Assembly: GCA_027924585.1 (NCBI GenBank)
Contig: BSBM01000440.1
Location: 13,051,501 to 13,115,500 of the forward strand
DNA: 64,000 nt
Direction: 5' to 3'
Origin: Larix kaempferi
Lineage: Eukaryota; Streptophyta; Pinopsida; Pinales; Pinaceae
Numbering within the stretch: the stretch's first letter is position 1; every line of letters starts with the position of its first letter. Below are positions 1 through 12,300 of this stretch, piece after piece. The notes under the pieces are model-generated. The model saw only the letters and a list, made by a program, of their open reading frames with translations, was not told the DNA's origin and made no database searches. Both the position numbers and the translations under genes were made by a program.

Positions 1-334
1 TCTCCTTGACTCCTTAGCAGATCTCCCAGACAAGTGGGCACTCTTCCACAAGTGAGTGAGTGATCTAATGAGGAGTTCACCTCCTCTATTTATACTTGAC
101 TCCCAACTGACTAAAAGACCTAATGGGGCCGACCTCACCTAGAGAAGTATAATAACCCCTAAAATATAACTGCAGGGCCGACCCACACATGGTGGGTCTA
201 ATAACCCTAGTTAATACAAACCCCTGGAGGAATAAACATCTCCAGATACATGATAGGGTTACCTCGGAGGAATGAAACATCTCCGGAATAATAAAGTACA
301 AATATAATATTCTTTGAAGTTACAATATTCAACA
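1..334 (-). repeat. 3' LTR of E1 (truncated by the window edge)
   Basis: Matches 17643-17976. On the minus strand it starts TGTTGAATATTG at 334. It contains a TATA-like TATAAATAG on the minus strand (plus 86-94). The missing 155 bp correspond to 17488-17642 of the partner LTR. Confidence 0.95.
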
Positions 335-346
335 CTCCCCCTTAAC
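335..346 (-). other. Polypurine tract of E1
   Basis: Read on the minus strand this is GTTAAGGGGGAG, directly abutting the TGTTG start of the 3' LTR. It is the expected plus-strand DNA synthesis primer. Confidence 0.85.
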
Positions 347-491
347 GAGAAGGATATTATAACAACATCTGCAGGAGCAAGGAGTCATCATATATGATAC
401 ATCTATAAATCATCGGAAGCTTTCTTCAAATCATCTTCATCAGTAACTCAACCAGTTACTGGAACATCAATGTCAACAGTGTCGATATCAC

Positions 492-1068
492 TACGATCAT
501 CGGCATTGTCATCAGCATAGTCATCATACGATCATCAGCATCGTCATCATACGATCATCAACATCGTCATCGCACGATCATCAGCATCGTCATCACACGA
601 TCATCAGCATCGTCACCGCACGATCATCAGCATCGTCATCACACGATCATCAGTATCGTCATCATACGATCATCAGCATCGTCATCAGCATCGTCATCAC
701 ACGATCATCAGCATCGTCATCACACGATCATCAGAATCATCATCATACGATCATCAGCATCGTCATCAGCATCGTCATCACATAATCATCAGCACCGTCA
801 TCAGCATCGTCATCACACGATCATCAGCATCATCATCACACGATCATCAGCATCGTCATCACACGATCATCAACATCGTCATCACACGATCATCAGCATC
901 GTCATCGCACGATCATCAGCATCGTCATCACACGATCATCAGAATCGTCATCATACGATCATCAGCATCGTCATCAGCATCGTCATCACATGATCATCAG
1001 CATCGTCATCAGCATCGTCATCACACGATCATCAGCACCGTCATCAGCATCGTCATCATATGATCATA
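492..1068. repeat. Minisatellite A in the E1 3' region (23-bp unit)
   Basis: About two dozen imperfect copies of a 23-bp unit of the form CGATCATCAGCATCGTCATCACA. Some copies carry an extra 12-bp CATCGTCATCAG step. The array lies between the pol stop and the polypurine tract, so it would be in the 3' untranslated part of the E1 transcript. Confidence 0.9.
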
Positions 1069-1076
1069 TTCCTAGG

Positions 1077-1640
1077 ATGATCAATCCTGCTCTTTTTAGG
1101 ACATAGGTCCATGGATGATACAATCCAATCTTCAGTTCTCGGAGACTTCAGTCTACGGATCAATTCTAGGACCTCAGTCCGGGGACGATGCAATCCCCTG
1201 CCTGTTCATTCAGGACTTCATTTTTTTTCGAAGACCCAGTCTACGGTTCTATTCTGGGACCTCAGTCCGGGGACGATACAATCCCCTGCCTGTTCATTCA
1301 GGACTTCATTATCGGAGACCCAGTCTACGGTTCTATTCTGGGACCTCAGTCCGGGGACAATACAATCCCCTGCCTGTTCATTCAGGACTTCATTATCGGA
1401 GACCTAGTCTACGGTTCTATTCTGGGACCTCAGTCCGGGGACGATACAATCCCCTGCCTGTTCATTCAGGACTTCATTATCGGAGACCCAGTCTACGGTT
1501 CTATTCTGGGACCTCAGTCCGGGGACGATACAATCCCCTGCTTGTTCATTCAGGACTTCATTATCGGAGACCCAGTCTACGGTTCTATTCTGGGACCTCA
1601 GTCCAGGGACGATACAATCCCCTCAACTGTCCACTAAGGA
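1077..1640. repeat. Minisatellite B in the E1 3' region (84-bp unit)
   Basis: The anchor GGAGACC(C/T)AGTCTACGG recurs at 1314, 1398, 1482 and 1566, exactly 84 bp apart. More divergent copies lie on the left from about 1077. Because 84 is a multiple of three, the plus strand shows spurious open frames of 98 to 194 codons with a 28-residue repeat. These are antisense to E1 and I do not call them genes. Confidence 0.93.
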
Positions 1641-1975
1641 CTTCATTCTCGGAGACCTCACGTCTACGGCTCTCTTTAGGACTGAAAGTCCAGGGATGAT
1701 TCAATCCCCTCAACTGTCCACTAAGGACTTCATTCTCGGAGACCTCACGTCTACGGCTCTCTTTAGGACTGAAAGTCCAGGGATGATCCAATCCCTCAAC
1801 TGTCCACTAAGGACTTCATTCTCGGAGACCTCACGTCTACGGCTCTCTTTAGGACTGAAAGTCCAAGGATGATCCAATCCCCTCAACTGTCCACTAAGGA
1901 CTTCATTCTCGGAGACCTCACGTCTACGGCTCTCTTTAGGACTGAAAGTCCAGGGATGATCCAATCCCCTCAACT
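1641..1975. repeat. Minisatellite C in the E1 3' region (87-bp unit)
   Basis: The anchor GGAGACCTCACGTCTACGGC recurs at 1651, 1738, 1824 and 1911 (spacings 87, 86, 87). Shared blocks such as CTTCATTCTCGGAGACCTCA and the GATGATCCAATCCCCT type show that B and C descend from one ancestral unit that then diverged and amplified separately. Confidence 0.92.
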
Positions 1976-2029
1976 GTATTCTCATCAATACAAGTACAAG
2001 TATCCTCATCCATACAAGTACATACATGT

Positions 2030-2480
2030 ATCATTATCTAGCATTAACAGCATGTATACTTCATACATCGAAAGCATGTATCCAACATCAAAAGTATGTA
2101 TACATTCATCATCAAGAGTATGTATTCTCATGTTTACATCTATCATCAAAAGCATGTATACATCTATCATCAAAAGCATGTATTCTCACTAATACATCTA
2201 TCATCACAAGCATGTATACATCTAACATCAAAAGCATGTATTCTCACTAATACATTTATCATCAAGAGCATGTATACATCTATCATCAAAAGCATGTATT
2301 CTCACTAATACATCTATCATCACAAGCATGTATACATCTAACATCAAAATCATGTATTCTCACTAATACATCTATCATCACAAGCATGTATACATCTAAC
2401 ATCAAAAGCATGTATTCTCACGAATACATCTATCATCAAAAGCATGTATACATCTATCATTAAAAGCATGTGTAAGTAAA
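2030..2480. repeat. Minisatellite D in the E1 3' region (58-bp unit of two halves)
   Basis: AGCATGTATTCTCAC(T/G)AATAC recurs at 2175, 2233 and 2291 and again to the right at about 58-bp spacing. Each unit holds two related halves ending in ATCATCAAAAGCATGTAT-like sequence. It is the array closest to the pol stop. Confidence 0.88.
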
Positions 2481-2575
2481 ACTAAATAGAATAAAGTAGT
2501 CCTAAATCTAACTATTTTTAAGTGACTAGGTGAAGTCTCATTATTGATGAGACTTGCTTGTCATCAGGAATCATG

Positions 2576-5500
2576 CTACTCCCCCTTTCTAGGAGGGTCC
2601 TTTTGAACTACACCAAGCTTGTCTCAAAAGTATTCAAATTTCACACGAGACAGTGGTTTGGTCAGGATATCAGCAATTTGATCTTCAGTGCTCACATACT
2701 CAAGCTTGATAGCTCCTTTCTGCACCATATCTCGAATATAGAAGTATCGGATCTCTATGTGTTTTGACTTATCATGGAACACAGGATTTTCTGTCATCTT
2801 GATGCAGCTTTGATTATCACACATAATCATAGTGGGATCCATTTCTAAGTCAAACACTCCAGATAACAGTTTCCGAAGCCATACTGCTTCACAGCTGGCA
2901 GAGCAAGCAGCTATGTATTCTGCCTCAGCAGAGCTGAGGGCCACACTAGATTGTTTCTTGCTGAACCAAGAGATCATGGCAGATCCAAGGTTATAACATC
3001 CACCTGAAGTACTTTTTCTATCTGAGACACTGCCTGCCTAATCAGAGTCTGAGTAACCATGCAACTTGAGTTCATGACTTCCATCATAGAGTAGACCAAA
3101 ATCTAATGTACCTTTTAAGTACCTCATTACATGCTTTGCAGCTATTAGATGAACCTTTCTAGGTTCTACTAGATACTGACTTAGGGTATTTACAGCAAAG
3201 CATATATCTGGCCTAGTATTTGTTAAATACATTAGTGACCCAATGATCTGTCTATATAGAGTTAGGTCCACTAATTCTGATGAGTCATTAACCAAAATCT
3301 TCAAGTTGGAGTCCATGGGAGTGGCCATGGGTTTACACTCCAACATGTCAAATCTTTTCAGAATTTCCACAGTATATTTACCTTGATTTAGAAAGATTCC
3401 TCTTGGTTCTTGCCACACTTCTAAGCCTAAGAAGTAGTGCATTAGTCCGAGATCTTTCATCTCGAATTCTGAAGAAAGCTTCTTCTTGCTTTCAATAATT
3501 TGTTTCTCATTTCCAGTTAGAAACAGATCATCTACATATAATAATAGTATAACTGGTTCATCATCCATCACTTTGAGATAAAGGTTTGGGTCAGCTTTAC
3601 TCTTGGTAAAGCCCATGCTAGTTAAGAAATTGTCAATCCTTCCGTACCAAGCCCTGGGAGCTTGTTTCAACCCATATAATGCCTTTTTCAGTTTGCATAC
3701 ATGAGTTCTTCCGTCATTTACCTCAAACCCTTGTGGTTGCTCTATGTATACTTCTTCTTCAATTACACCATTCAGAAAAGCTGTCTTAACATCCATTTGG
3801 TGTAATTTCCACTTCATCATGGATGCTAGAGCCATGATAGTTCTAATTGAAGTGTACCTAGCAACTGGTGCAAATGTTTCTTCATAGTCAATTCCCTCCT
3901 TCTGAGAGAATCCTTTGGCTACAAATCTTGCTTTGTATTTTTCAATGCTTCCATCCGCAGCATGTTTTATTTTGAAGATCCATTTGGAAGAAACCACACT
4001 TTTATCTTTTGGTTTGGGAACTATATCCCAAACATCATTTTTCATTATTGACTGATATTCTTCAGTCATTGCTTCTACCCATTCTTTCTTTTGAGCTGCC
4101 TCTTCATAGCTAGTAGGTAGTTGATCCACAAGATCACACATCAGGGCCATATAGTTGGACACTAGCTTTGGTTTCTTCCTTTCTCTAGTGGAGCCTTCAG
4201 GAGCACCATATCTTTCAGCTCCTTGAATAATATCTCTAGCCCATGCTGGTCTTCTTTTCCTAGATAATTCTGCAACAGGAGGTTCTTGTGGTTCCAGCAT
4301 GTCATGATCCTCTGGTATGTCCTCTTCAGGGATGTGAACAGTCTCTGAGATTCTGGGAGATGTATCTTCTTCATAAACTTCTTCAAGTTGACACTTTCTA
4401 GATTTCTTGAGAGCTGCTTCCTCATCGAAGGTTACATCTCTACTTATTTCTATATGATGGAAACCTGGTATGTAGATTCTGAAAGCTTTGGAAGTTTCAC
4501 AATAACCAACAAACATTCCCTTCTTACCTGAGGGATCCAATTTGGATCTCTTTTCTTTTGGAATGTGGATGTACACAGGACACCCAAATATTTTGAGATG
4601 ACTTACCTCAGGCTTCTTTCCTGTAAAGACTTCTTCTGGAGTTTTGAAGTCAAGAGCACTATGAGATAGTCTATTTTGTACATATACTGCTGTCTTGGCT
4701 GCTTCAGCCCATAGATACATGGGAAGGTCTTGATCATGTATCATAGTCTTTACAGCTTCCATGATGGTTCTATTTTTCCTCTCAGCTACCCCATTTTGTT
4801 GGGGATTGTAAGGAGTGTTTAGTTCCCTTTTGATTCCAGCTTCTTTACAAAATTCTTCAAATTCCTTTGAAGTATATTCTCCACCATTGTCTGTTCTGAG
4901 AATCTTGATTTTCTTGTCTGAGAGGTTTTCTATTAGAGCCTTGAACTCTTTGAATTTTCCAAAGACTTCATTCTTACCCTTTAGGAAGTATATCCAAGTT
5001 TTTCTTGAATAGTCATCAATGAATGAGAGATAGTATTCAAACCCACTTAGAGATGTGGTAGGCATAGGTCCACATACATTTGAGTGTATTAGTTCTAGAG
5101 AGCTCTTAGTCTTTGTTTCACTTTTCGGAAAGGGATTCTTGATATTCTTCCCTTTCTTACATCCTTTACATGAGCCATCATGATCAACCTTCAAGTCTGG
5201 CAAACCTATAACCATTTTACTCACATAGGGTAAAGCTTTATAGTTGATGTGAGCTAGTCTTCTATGCCATAGTTCACTGGGACTGGAAACTTCATGAGCA
5301 AGGGCAGATTCTGGATGACCCTTGAGTTTATAAAGTCCTCCTTCTTCTTCACCAATGACAATTGCATCTTTGATTGATTTTCCTTTGGACCACATGAGTA
5401 CTTGTCCATCTATGAAGGCTACTCTAAAGCCTTTCTTGTCTAGTGCTGAGATAGAGAGTAGATTCTTCTTTAAACCTGGGACATATAAAATTTCTTTCAT

Positions 5501-5777
5501 CTTTAAAGGTGTTCCTGAATCAAGCTTGTAGCTTGCTTCACCAATTCCCTTGATGGGATATTGATAATCATCTCCTAGAGATACCTTTTGGGGTGAAGAC
5601 TTCTCTTCAATCTTGGAGAGAGTTTCCTTATGACCTGTCATGTGCTTTGAAGCACCATTGTCAATGAGCCAAGTTCCTTCACCAGGAGACACAGATCCAG
5701 AGAGAGCAGAAAATAGTACATATTCTTCTGGATCTTCTTTCTTTACTTTAGATCTTTTCTTTTGAGGCCTTTCCTCC

Positions 5778-5808
<31 letters not shown>

Positions 5809-6694
5809 CACTGTCATCTTCTGCCATATGAGCATGATGTATTTTGTGAACAAACCTTTTCTTCTTCTTCTCTGGTAGGGTACAGTCTCTGGCATAGTGT
5901 CCTAGCTTGAGACAATTGAAGCATTGGACTGTGGAGATGTCTCCCCCTTTCCTTTTGATTCTATGAGAGGGTTGAGGCCTTTTGTGGTTTACTTTCTTGA
6001 AGTAGCCTCTCTTTCCTCTTTTGGTGTGGGTGGCCAAAGCTTGGTCATCCTCTTTGAGAAGGGCATCTCTATTGGCAACCCTAGCCTCCTCTTGAACACA
6101 ATCTTCCCATACTACATCAAACTTCATACTTTCTTTTCTGGCACACATAGTTTGAATGAATGACTCCCAAGGTCTAGTGAGACCATTTAGAGCTGTCATC
6201 ACAAGTTCATCTTCATCAAGAGTATCACCAATGGCATCTAGTTGCTCTTTGATTAGAGAGACTCTTGAGAAGTAGTCTTGAATGGATTCTCCTTTGTGCA
6301 TCTTGGTACTCTTCAACTGAGTCCTTAGATTCATCTTCCTGTTGCTGTTCTTCCCTTCATACATTCTTCCTAGGGCATCATACATTTCCTTTGGAGTCTT
6401 CTTGGAAGCCACTTGGGGAATCAAGTGGTCTTTAATGGAATCAGCTATGATTCTCTTTGCCCTAATCAGATCCTTCCTGTGTTTTTCTTTGGCTTCATCT
6501 TCTTCTGGTTCTGCAACTTCCTCCTTGATATAATGAGCAAGATCATTCTCCTCAAGAATGAGACCAATTCTGTATTTCCATGCCCGGAAATTCTCTATGC
6601 CTTCTAGCTTGTCTTCAAGCTTAGTATTTGGAGCCATCTTCTCTTGGGGGAGTCCAAGAGACAGAGTAGAATTACCTGGGAAGTTACTTTTCAC
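2576..6694 (-). pseudogene. E1 gag-pol polyprotein (Ty1/copia), nearly intact, two nonsense codons
   Basis: One frame of about 1372 codons encodes the whole copia polyprotein. A second Met at residue 20 (MAPNTKLEDK) resembles usual gag starts and may be the true start. Seen in order: gag capsid; CCHC knuckle CFNCLKLGHYARDC (about 259-271); a glutamate run from a CTT microsatellite (5781-5812); protease motif LIDNGAS (D345); integrase HHCC and core; RT with YVDD (1053-1056); RNase H. Faults: the first integrase catalytic Asp is Asn (IHSNVCGP, N539), while D602 and E638 remain; TAG interrupts RNase H at 3040-3038 (GYSDSD*AGS); TGA lies near the end at 2626-2624. The frame otherwise reads to TAG at 2578-2576. 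The copy is probably dead for integration, but its RNA could be mobilised by a relative. Confidence 0.95.
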
Positions 6695-7101
6695 TTTTTC
6701 AGAATCTGGAACAGAATTTTATCGCACTTTTGGTAGAATTAGGGTTTGACTTTCCCGGAGTTCTACCCAACCAAAAAGTTCGATCTATAGCTCAAAGAAT
6801 GCTCTTGAGAAGGGCTATCCAGCCATGTAATCAGAATTCAAAAATTACAACTTTTTTCTGAAACCAAAATCTGACGTATCACACTTTTGGTAGAATTAGG
6901 GTTTGGATTTCCCGAAGTTCTACCCAACCAAAAAGTTCGATCTATAGCTCAAAAGAATGCTCTTGAGAAGGGCTATCCAACCATGTAATCAGAATTCAAA
7001 AATTACAACTTTTTTCTGAAACCAAAATCTGACGTATCGCACTTTTGGTAGAATTAGGGTTTGGATTTCCCGAAGTTCTACCCAACCAAAAAGTTCGATC
7101 T
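6695..7101 (-). repeat. E1 5' leader with ~158-bp tandem repeat, split by E2
   Basis: ATC(G/A)CACTTTTGGTAGAA recurs at 6721, 6878 and 7036, a period of 157-158 bp. The third unit is cut at 7101, where E2 inserted, and resumes at 17327. No reading frame is supported. It is the untranslated leader between primer site and gag. Confidence 0.88.
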
Positions 7102-7824
7102 TGTTAACACCCAAAAAGTGTTCACTACCTCATCTACCACATTATATGGCTCATTTGTCCATTTTCCCACCATATTTCCCTTAAAATCCCAAAAAATCCC
7201 ATTAAAAAGCCTCCAAAAGGCCTAAAATGCCTCCAAAAGGCCATAAAACCCTCAAAATAGCCTAAAAAAGGCTAAAAAACCCCCTTTTCCTCCAAAAATA
7301 GCAAAAATCCCCTAAAAAGGGAATAAAAAATATAAAATAATGAGGAAAAGGAGGAAAAAACCCTATACAGCTGCACAAAACCATGTGTTTCCCAAAACCA
7401 TGGGTCAGCACTCCACCACCAAAAAACTATAAATAGGTAATGGAGATCCCTTATTCCATATCCACAATCACAAGCACCCTTACTCTGCCAAAATCTCTCC
7501 CGAAACCCTAGTTCATCATTGAACTATTTTCGCCTTGAGAGCCACTTTTGGCCCATCCCCACCATTGGAGAAGGAGAAGGAGCATTCTGAAGCTTGGAGC
7601 ATCCTCTTGGACACTGCAAAGGGCTTCATCAACCTCCACATTGGAGGTAATATCAATACAAAACCATTTTTTATATCTTTTGTTTATGTCTCATGCAATG
7701 TTTAAAGTAGTTTTTTAATTGTTATTTTAGCTTAATTGTTTACACTTACTGAACTGCTACTAAGGAGTCCATTCTCCTTAGTAGGTGCTCATTTGCACAA
7801 GCTAGGGATAAAACCCTAGCTATA
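7102..7824 (+). repeat. 5' LTR of E2
   Basis: Starts TGTTAACACCC and ends CCTAGCTATA; the partner ends CTACA, so the last dinucleotide here is mutated from CA. The length equals that of the 3' LTR. Confidence 0.96.
7428..7438 (+). promoter_or_regulatory. TATA box of the E2 LTR promoter
   Basis: CTATAAATAGG, repeated in the 3' LTR at 16929-16939. It sits about 400 bp before the LTR end, as expected for the U3/R boundary. Inferred from sequence only. Confidence 0.7.
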
Positions 7825-7828
7825 GTTT

Positions 7829-7838
7829 TGGCGACTCC
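7829..7838 (+). other. Primer binding site of E2 (tRNA-Arg type)
   Basis: TGGCGACTCC four bases after the LTR end (7824). Tat/Ogre elements are known to use a tRNA-Arg primer with this 3'-end complement. The match is clear for ten bases only. Confidence 0.65.
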
Positions 7839-9388
7839 CCTAGATTTTGAATTTCTGGTTTCCGTTTTGAATTTTTTACTTTCGGCTGTCCCTTTCGGCC
7901 TCTGCATACCGCGTCTTTTCCCTCTGCAGTCGCGTCCCGACCGCGCCTTTCAGGCCTTTACCTGCGATCCGACCGCGGCTCTCAGACTGCTTCCGACGCC
8001 CTGCCGGCGGATTCAAGTCTGTTACCTGCGATCCGACCGTGGCTAATCAGCCTTTTTGTCGCGATCTGACTGCGCCTGTCGGCCATTTTCCCGCGTCCCG
8101 ACTGCGGCTATCTGCCTCTTTCGGGCGTCCCGACTGCGTCTGTTGGCCCTTTTGCCGCGACCCGACTGCGTCTTTTTCCCTATTTCCTGCGTCCCGACTG
8201 CAACTGTTGGCCCGATAGCCGCGACCTGACCGCCGCTGTTTCCCTCAAACCCGCGGTCGGCCTGTTCTGATTCGCCACAGACCCGCGGTCTGATTTATGC
8301 TCTTTTCCTGTTTTGAGCCCAGCCCCGTTTGCTGCAATATTTTCTGCATCTGAACAGCCCTCTGTCCTACCTGCAGCCTCACTTCCTTACAGCCTTTCTG
8401 CAACATAATTTCTGTTCCCTTTACAGAATTCTTTTAAAATTTCAAGTATTTTTAATTCAGAAAATTTTGCAAGTTAAAACTTTCAATTTCAGTATTATTG
8501 ATAGATTGGAAGTTGCCCCCCCTTGTGGCACTTCTATTTTTGGGATCATTACCTCACGAGCACACACTCTGTCACATAATTCAAGTGAGCCTTAAAAAGT
8601 ACCTAATTGAACCAACATTCTAACCCCACTTGGGGAACACAAAAGAATCATTGTAGTTAGGTAGGGTCGGGGGGATAGGCTTCCAATAACACCCCTCGGT
8701 CACTTTCACTTGAGACATAGTTGTTGTCCAAATAGGGAACCAAAATCCCCTAGTACTTTTTGGCACGGTCACGACCAGTTTGTCAGAGGGCCTCTCCCTT
8801 AGGAGGGTTGAAGTCGGGAGACTGGTTCCGGAGGCCTGAGTGGAATACCGCACTCCATTCAGTAACCGAAGCGCTACCTTTCGCGGTTCGCGGGATATCC
8901 CTGTATAGGGGTATTGCGGTCAACGAACTAAACGGCAGATTCACCTTTCTGGACGTGTCATGAACGGGGTATCTTAGTTGCCATTCTTCTAGGATTGACT
9001 ACCCGGTGTCCCTCCCGGTAGGGGGATATCATAGCCACTTGGCTTTCCTACTCATATTGTCTGACTTGGATTTCATCACCTTGCAGAGGATATGTTTAGT
9101 TGAGTCAGAATACTTTTAGCTAGGTGTTTGCATGCTCCTTTACCTCCCTTTGGTCTAGTGAGTCCACCATTTTTCTTTTTTAGGAAACCTGCTGCTTGTT
9201 GGTATTCTGACCATCTTTGTTGTTACTCCACCTATTGTAGCACAGCTGCTGCAGTGGGTGTTTTGAGTTGGTTGTTGGCCTGAGTGCCTTGCTTTTTAGC
9301 TCTCCTTCTGCACACTCGGTTGCATTAGGATTTTTGAGCTGTTTTTATACTCACCTCAACCCACAGAGATTAGACACCATCTGTCACC
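7839..9388 (+). other. E2 5' leader, with a GC-rich short tandem array
   Basis: No supported gene. Positions about 7905-8290 hold degenerate tandem copies of roughly 31-33 bp built around GCG(T/A)CCCGACTGCG. They are much richer in G+C and CpG than the flanks. The rest (8300-9388) is unique leader sequence. In the gag frame the last upstream stop is TAG at 9371-9373. Confidence 0.7.
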
Positions 9389-12300
9389 ATTGAGTCCCCG
9401 AGACATTCTTGGCGCCTCAGGGGCGAGCCCCCACAGCACGGTTCTCTTGACACCACACATCGTAGATTCCGATCATTATCCGTTGATACCACTCATCACA
9501 GATCTAGAGCCTTGTCACTTGACTCCACTCGTCAGCGACGTAGGTCTCCGTCACCAGATAGTGACGCACCTTACTTTACCTCAGATTCTGACGAAGAGTT
9601 TGAGAACCCTATTTACACTGCCCCTACTAGCCCCATGGCTGGCACGACTTCCACTCCGTTTGTCATAGGGACCATTGGTGGCACCTCCACCACCACACCA
9701 GTTACTACACCTATTTTGGGCATGCCCTCCATGGGACCCTCATCTACTGTTCCCCTCACAGTACCTATTCCCGCAGCGGGAATACCTATCCCCACTACAT
9801 CAGTGGCTCACACTACCCATGGTGGTGCTGGACCATCCTCCACTACCTCAGTTCCCCCACTTGGGGGCACCACCCTAAATCTTGTCCCTCCACTTGGGGG
9901 CACTGGCCCCAACTTGGTCCAAAGCACTACTGTGTCACAGTCTTCTTCCAGTTTGCCATTCATGGCTAGCCTCAACCTACCTGACCTGGCCAGATTGACC
10001 AACGATCCTGATCGACACGACCCCACGTGGCCTCATATGCCTACCAAGCTCCCCTCGGACATCCCTAAGTTCGAGGGCAAGGCCGGTGAGGACCCACAAA
10101 ACCACATCATGTCTTTCCACCTATGGTGTTCCTCTAACTCCATCGTGGATGACTCTGTTCACCTCCGTCTCTTACAACGCACCTTTACTGGCTCTGCAGC
10201 CAAATGGTATATTGAGCAACCACATGGGACCCACGCCACCTTTGCCTCCATTGCCTCTACCTTCCTGCAGTTCTTCCAGTTTCCTGTCCGCTATGACGCG
10301 GGCGTTGAGATCCTCCTATCCTGCAGACAAAACACGGCTACCCATATCACGGACCACATCCATGAGTGGCGTCGACGCCGTAGCTTATGCAAGATCAAAC
10401 TAGACGACCGTATCTTCCCAGATTGGTTCCTCAAGTCCCTGCTTCCTGTTATCGCTTAGGATGTAGCTTCAGAAAGACCCCAGTCTGAAGAAGAGGCCAT
10501 CCTTAAGGCACAGCAGTTCGACCTCATTTACGCCCAGTCGGGTTACCTTTATACCATTATACCTGACGCCCCTCGCGGCGATTCCTCCCAGCACGATGCG
10601 CCGGGGGCATCCCACGCTGCAGACGGCATCATCGGTCGTGTTTCTTCGCATCCTCAACCATTTTCTATAGCACGACCTACCCCTGGCCCTGACCTGTCGC
10701 GGGCTACCTCACAGTCTGGAGCAACCAACTCATATGCTCCCATGACACACCACCATTCCCATGGACCCTCATGTCCACCTCAATGCTTCGGTTATGCGAC
10801 TCCTGCTTATGCTCCCCCAGTCGCACCTCCGTCTTACTACCATCCGCAGGCTGCCCCAGCCCCTGCGCCTTCACAAGCCCAACCCGCTTATTATCCGCCC
10901 CAGGCAGCCCCTGCGGCACACCCACAACCTGCTCCGCAGCCATATCAGCAACCTCCTCAAGTTGCTGCACCTGCTCAGCCTCAACCTACATATCATCCTC
11001 CGCAGCCTGCTCCCGCACCTGCGCAACCTCAAAATCCACCTGCTGCCCAAGGGCAAGTCTACGCCCAACAAAACCCGCAGCAAAACCAGAACAACCAACG
11101 TAACCAGGGCCAACAGAACCGCGGCAAGGGCCGTAATCGTGGGAACAACCAACCTGCCGACCAAGCTGGCCAACAGGCTAATTCCCCCGACAACAACCAT
11201 GCGGCCCCCGCTAATCAAAACCCTGATCGCCCACCCAAGCAGGCCAAAAACCCCAATCTACGAACAAACCACCCTTGTTCTATTTGCGGGGTCTATGGAC
11301 ATTACACACATGCTTGCCCCCACTTGGAGCGAGCTCGGCAGCTCTGGGTTGACGAGGCCCATCGCCAAGGGCATGCGGCTCCCCAAGCACCGCCCAACCC
11401 CCCCCAACCTCAGCAACCCCCTTTGGTGCTGCAAAACCCCTTACCAACCCAAGGCGTGGTGAACACTCAGCCGTTGGCCACTCAAGCTAATGTGCAACCC
11501 CAACAACAACAGATCACTTACGCTGCTCCTGATCAACCCATGTTTGACTCAGGTACCCACCACTTACTGATGATGTCATCTGCTGATGTCAACCTACAGA
11601 CCCGTCGGAACCAATATGGCTCCACCTCTGAAGCCACTCCCATGGATAAAACTACTAACGCCCATCCCACTGATCAGGCGTTACGTATACCTCCGCCGCC
11701 CATAGACGGCGCTGCGAAAGCACCTCGTTTCCCACTTCGCCGAATCAACAATAACCCTAATGCGCGCGCTGTGTCAAACTACAACATCGTAGACGACCTA
11801 GCTCAATCTCCCACAGCCATGTCTGCACTAGAGGTCTTGAAGAACTGCCCTTCCCAGCGCAAGACCTTACTCTCCGCCATTGGGGGCATTGACCCAAATG
11901 ATTCGAATATGATGGCATTTGATTTAGACCAGTCTGAACCACGCCTACCTTCCAGCTTAGCATTCCAAGTTACTGTCTCCGTTAGGAATCTTGTCATCCA
12001 TCGGTGCATCATCGATGAGGGTTCCTCCACATGCGTTATGTCTACATTCGTATGGCAGAAGCTAGGATCCCCTCCTCTCCAGCAGTCCACCACTGCGTTA
12101 CATGCCTACGACGGTCGTTCGGCCCAGCCCCAAGGCCTCCTACCCAACGTACCTGTCCAGTTAGGTGGTAAAACCGTCCTTATTGACATAGAGGTAATCA
12201 ATGCCCAATTGGATTACAACCTTTTACTTGGTCGTAGCTACATGTATGCCATGCGGGCAGTTGCCTCTTCTGTCTTTCGCACCATGATGTTCCCCCATGA

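Noticed and set aside
1111-1699. Plus-strand frames of 98, 149 and 194 codons with 28-residue repeats
   Set aside because: They arise because the 84-bp minisatellite unit is a multiple of three. They are antisense to E1 and have no domain.
492-1975. Regular repeats resembling a CRISPR array
   Set aside because: Units are contiguous with no unique spacers, lie inside a plant retrotransposon, and have no associated genes.
5640-5700. Protease D-N-G of E1 as a lethal mutation
   Set aside because: Asn at this position occurs in some copia proteases to my knowledge, so it need not be a defect.
10761-11462. A 233-codon alternative frame overlapping E2 gag
   Set aside because: Shadow of the real frame in Pro/Gln-rich sequence. 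The zinc knuckle and protease are read only in the other frame.
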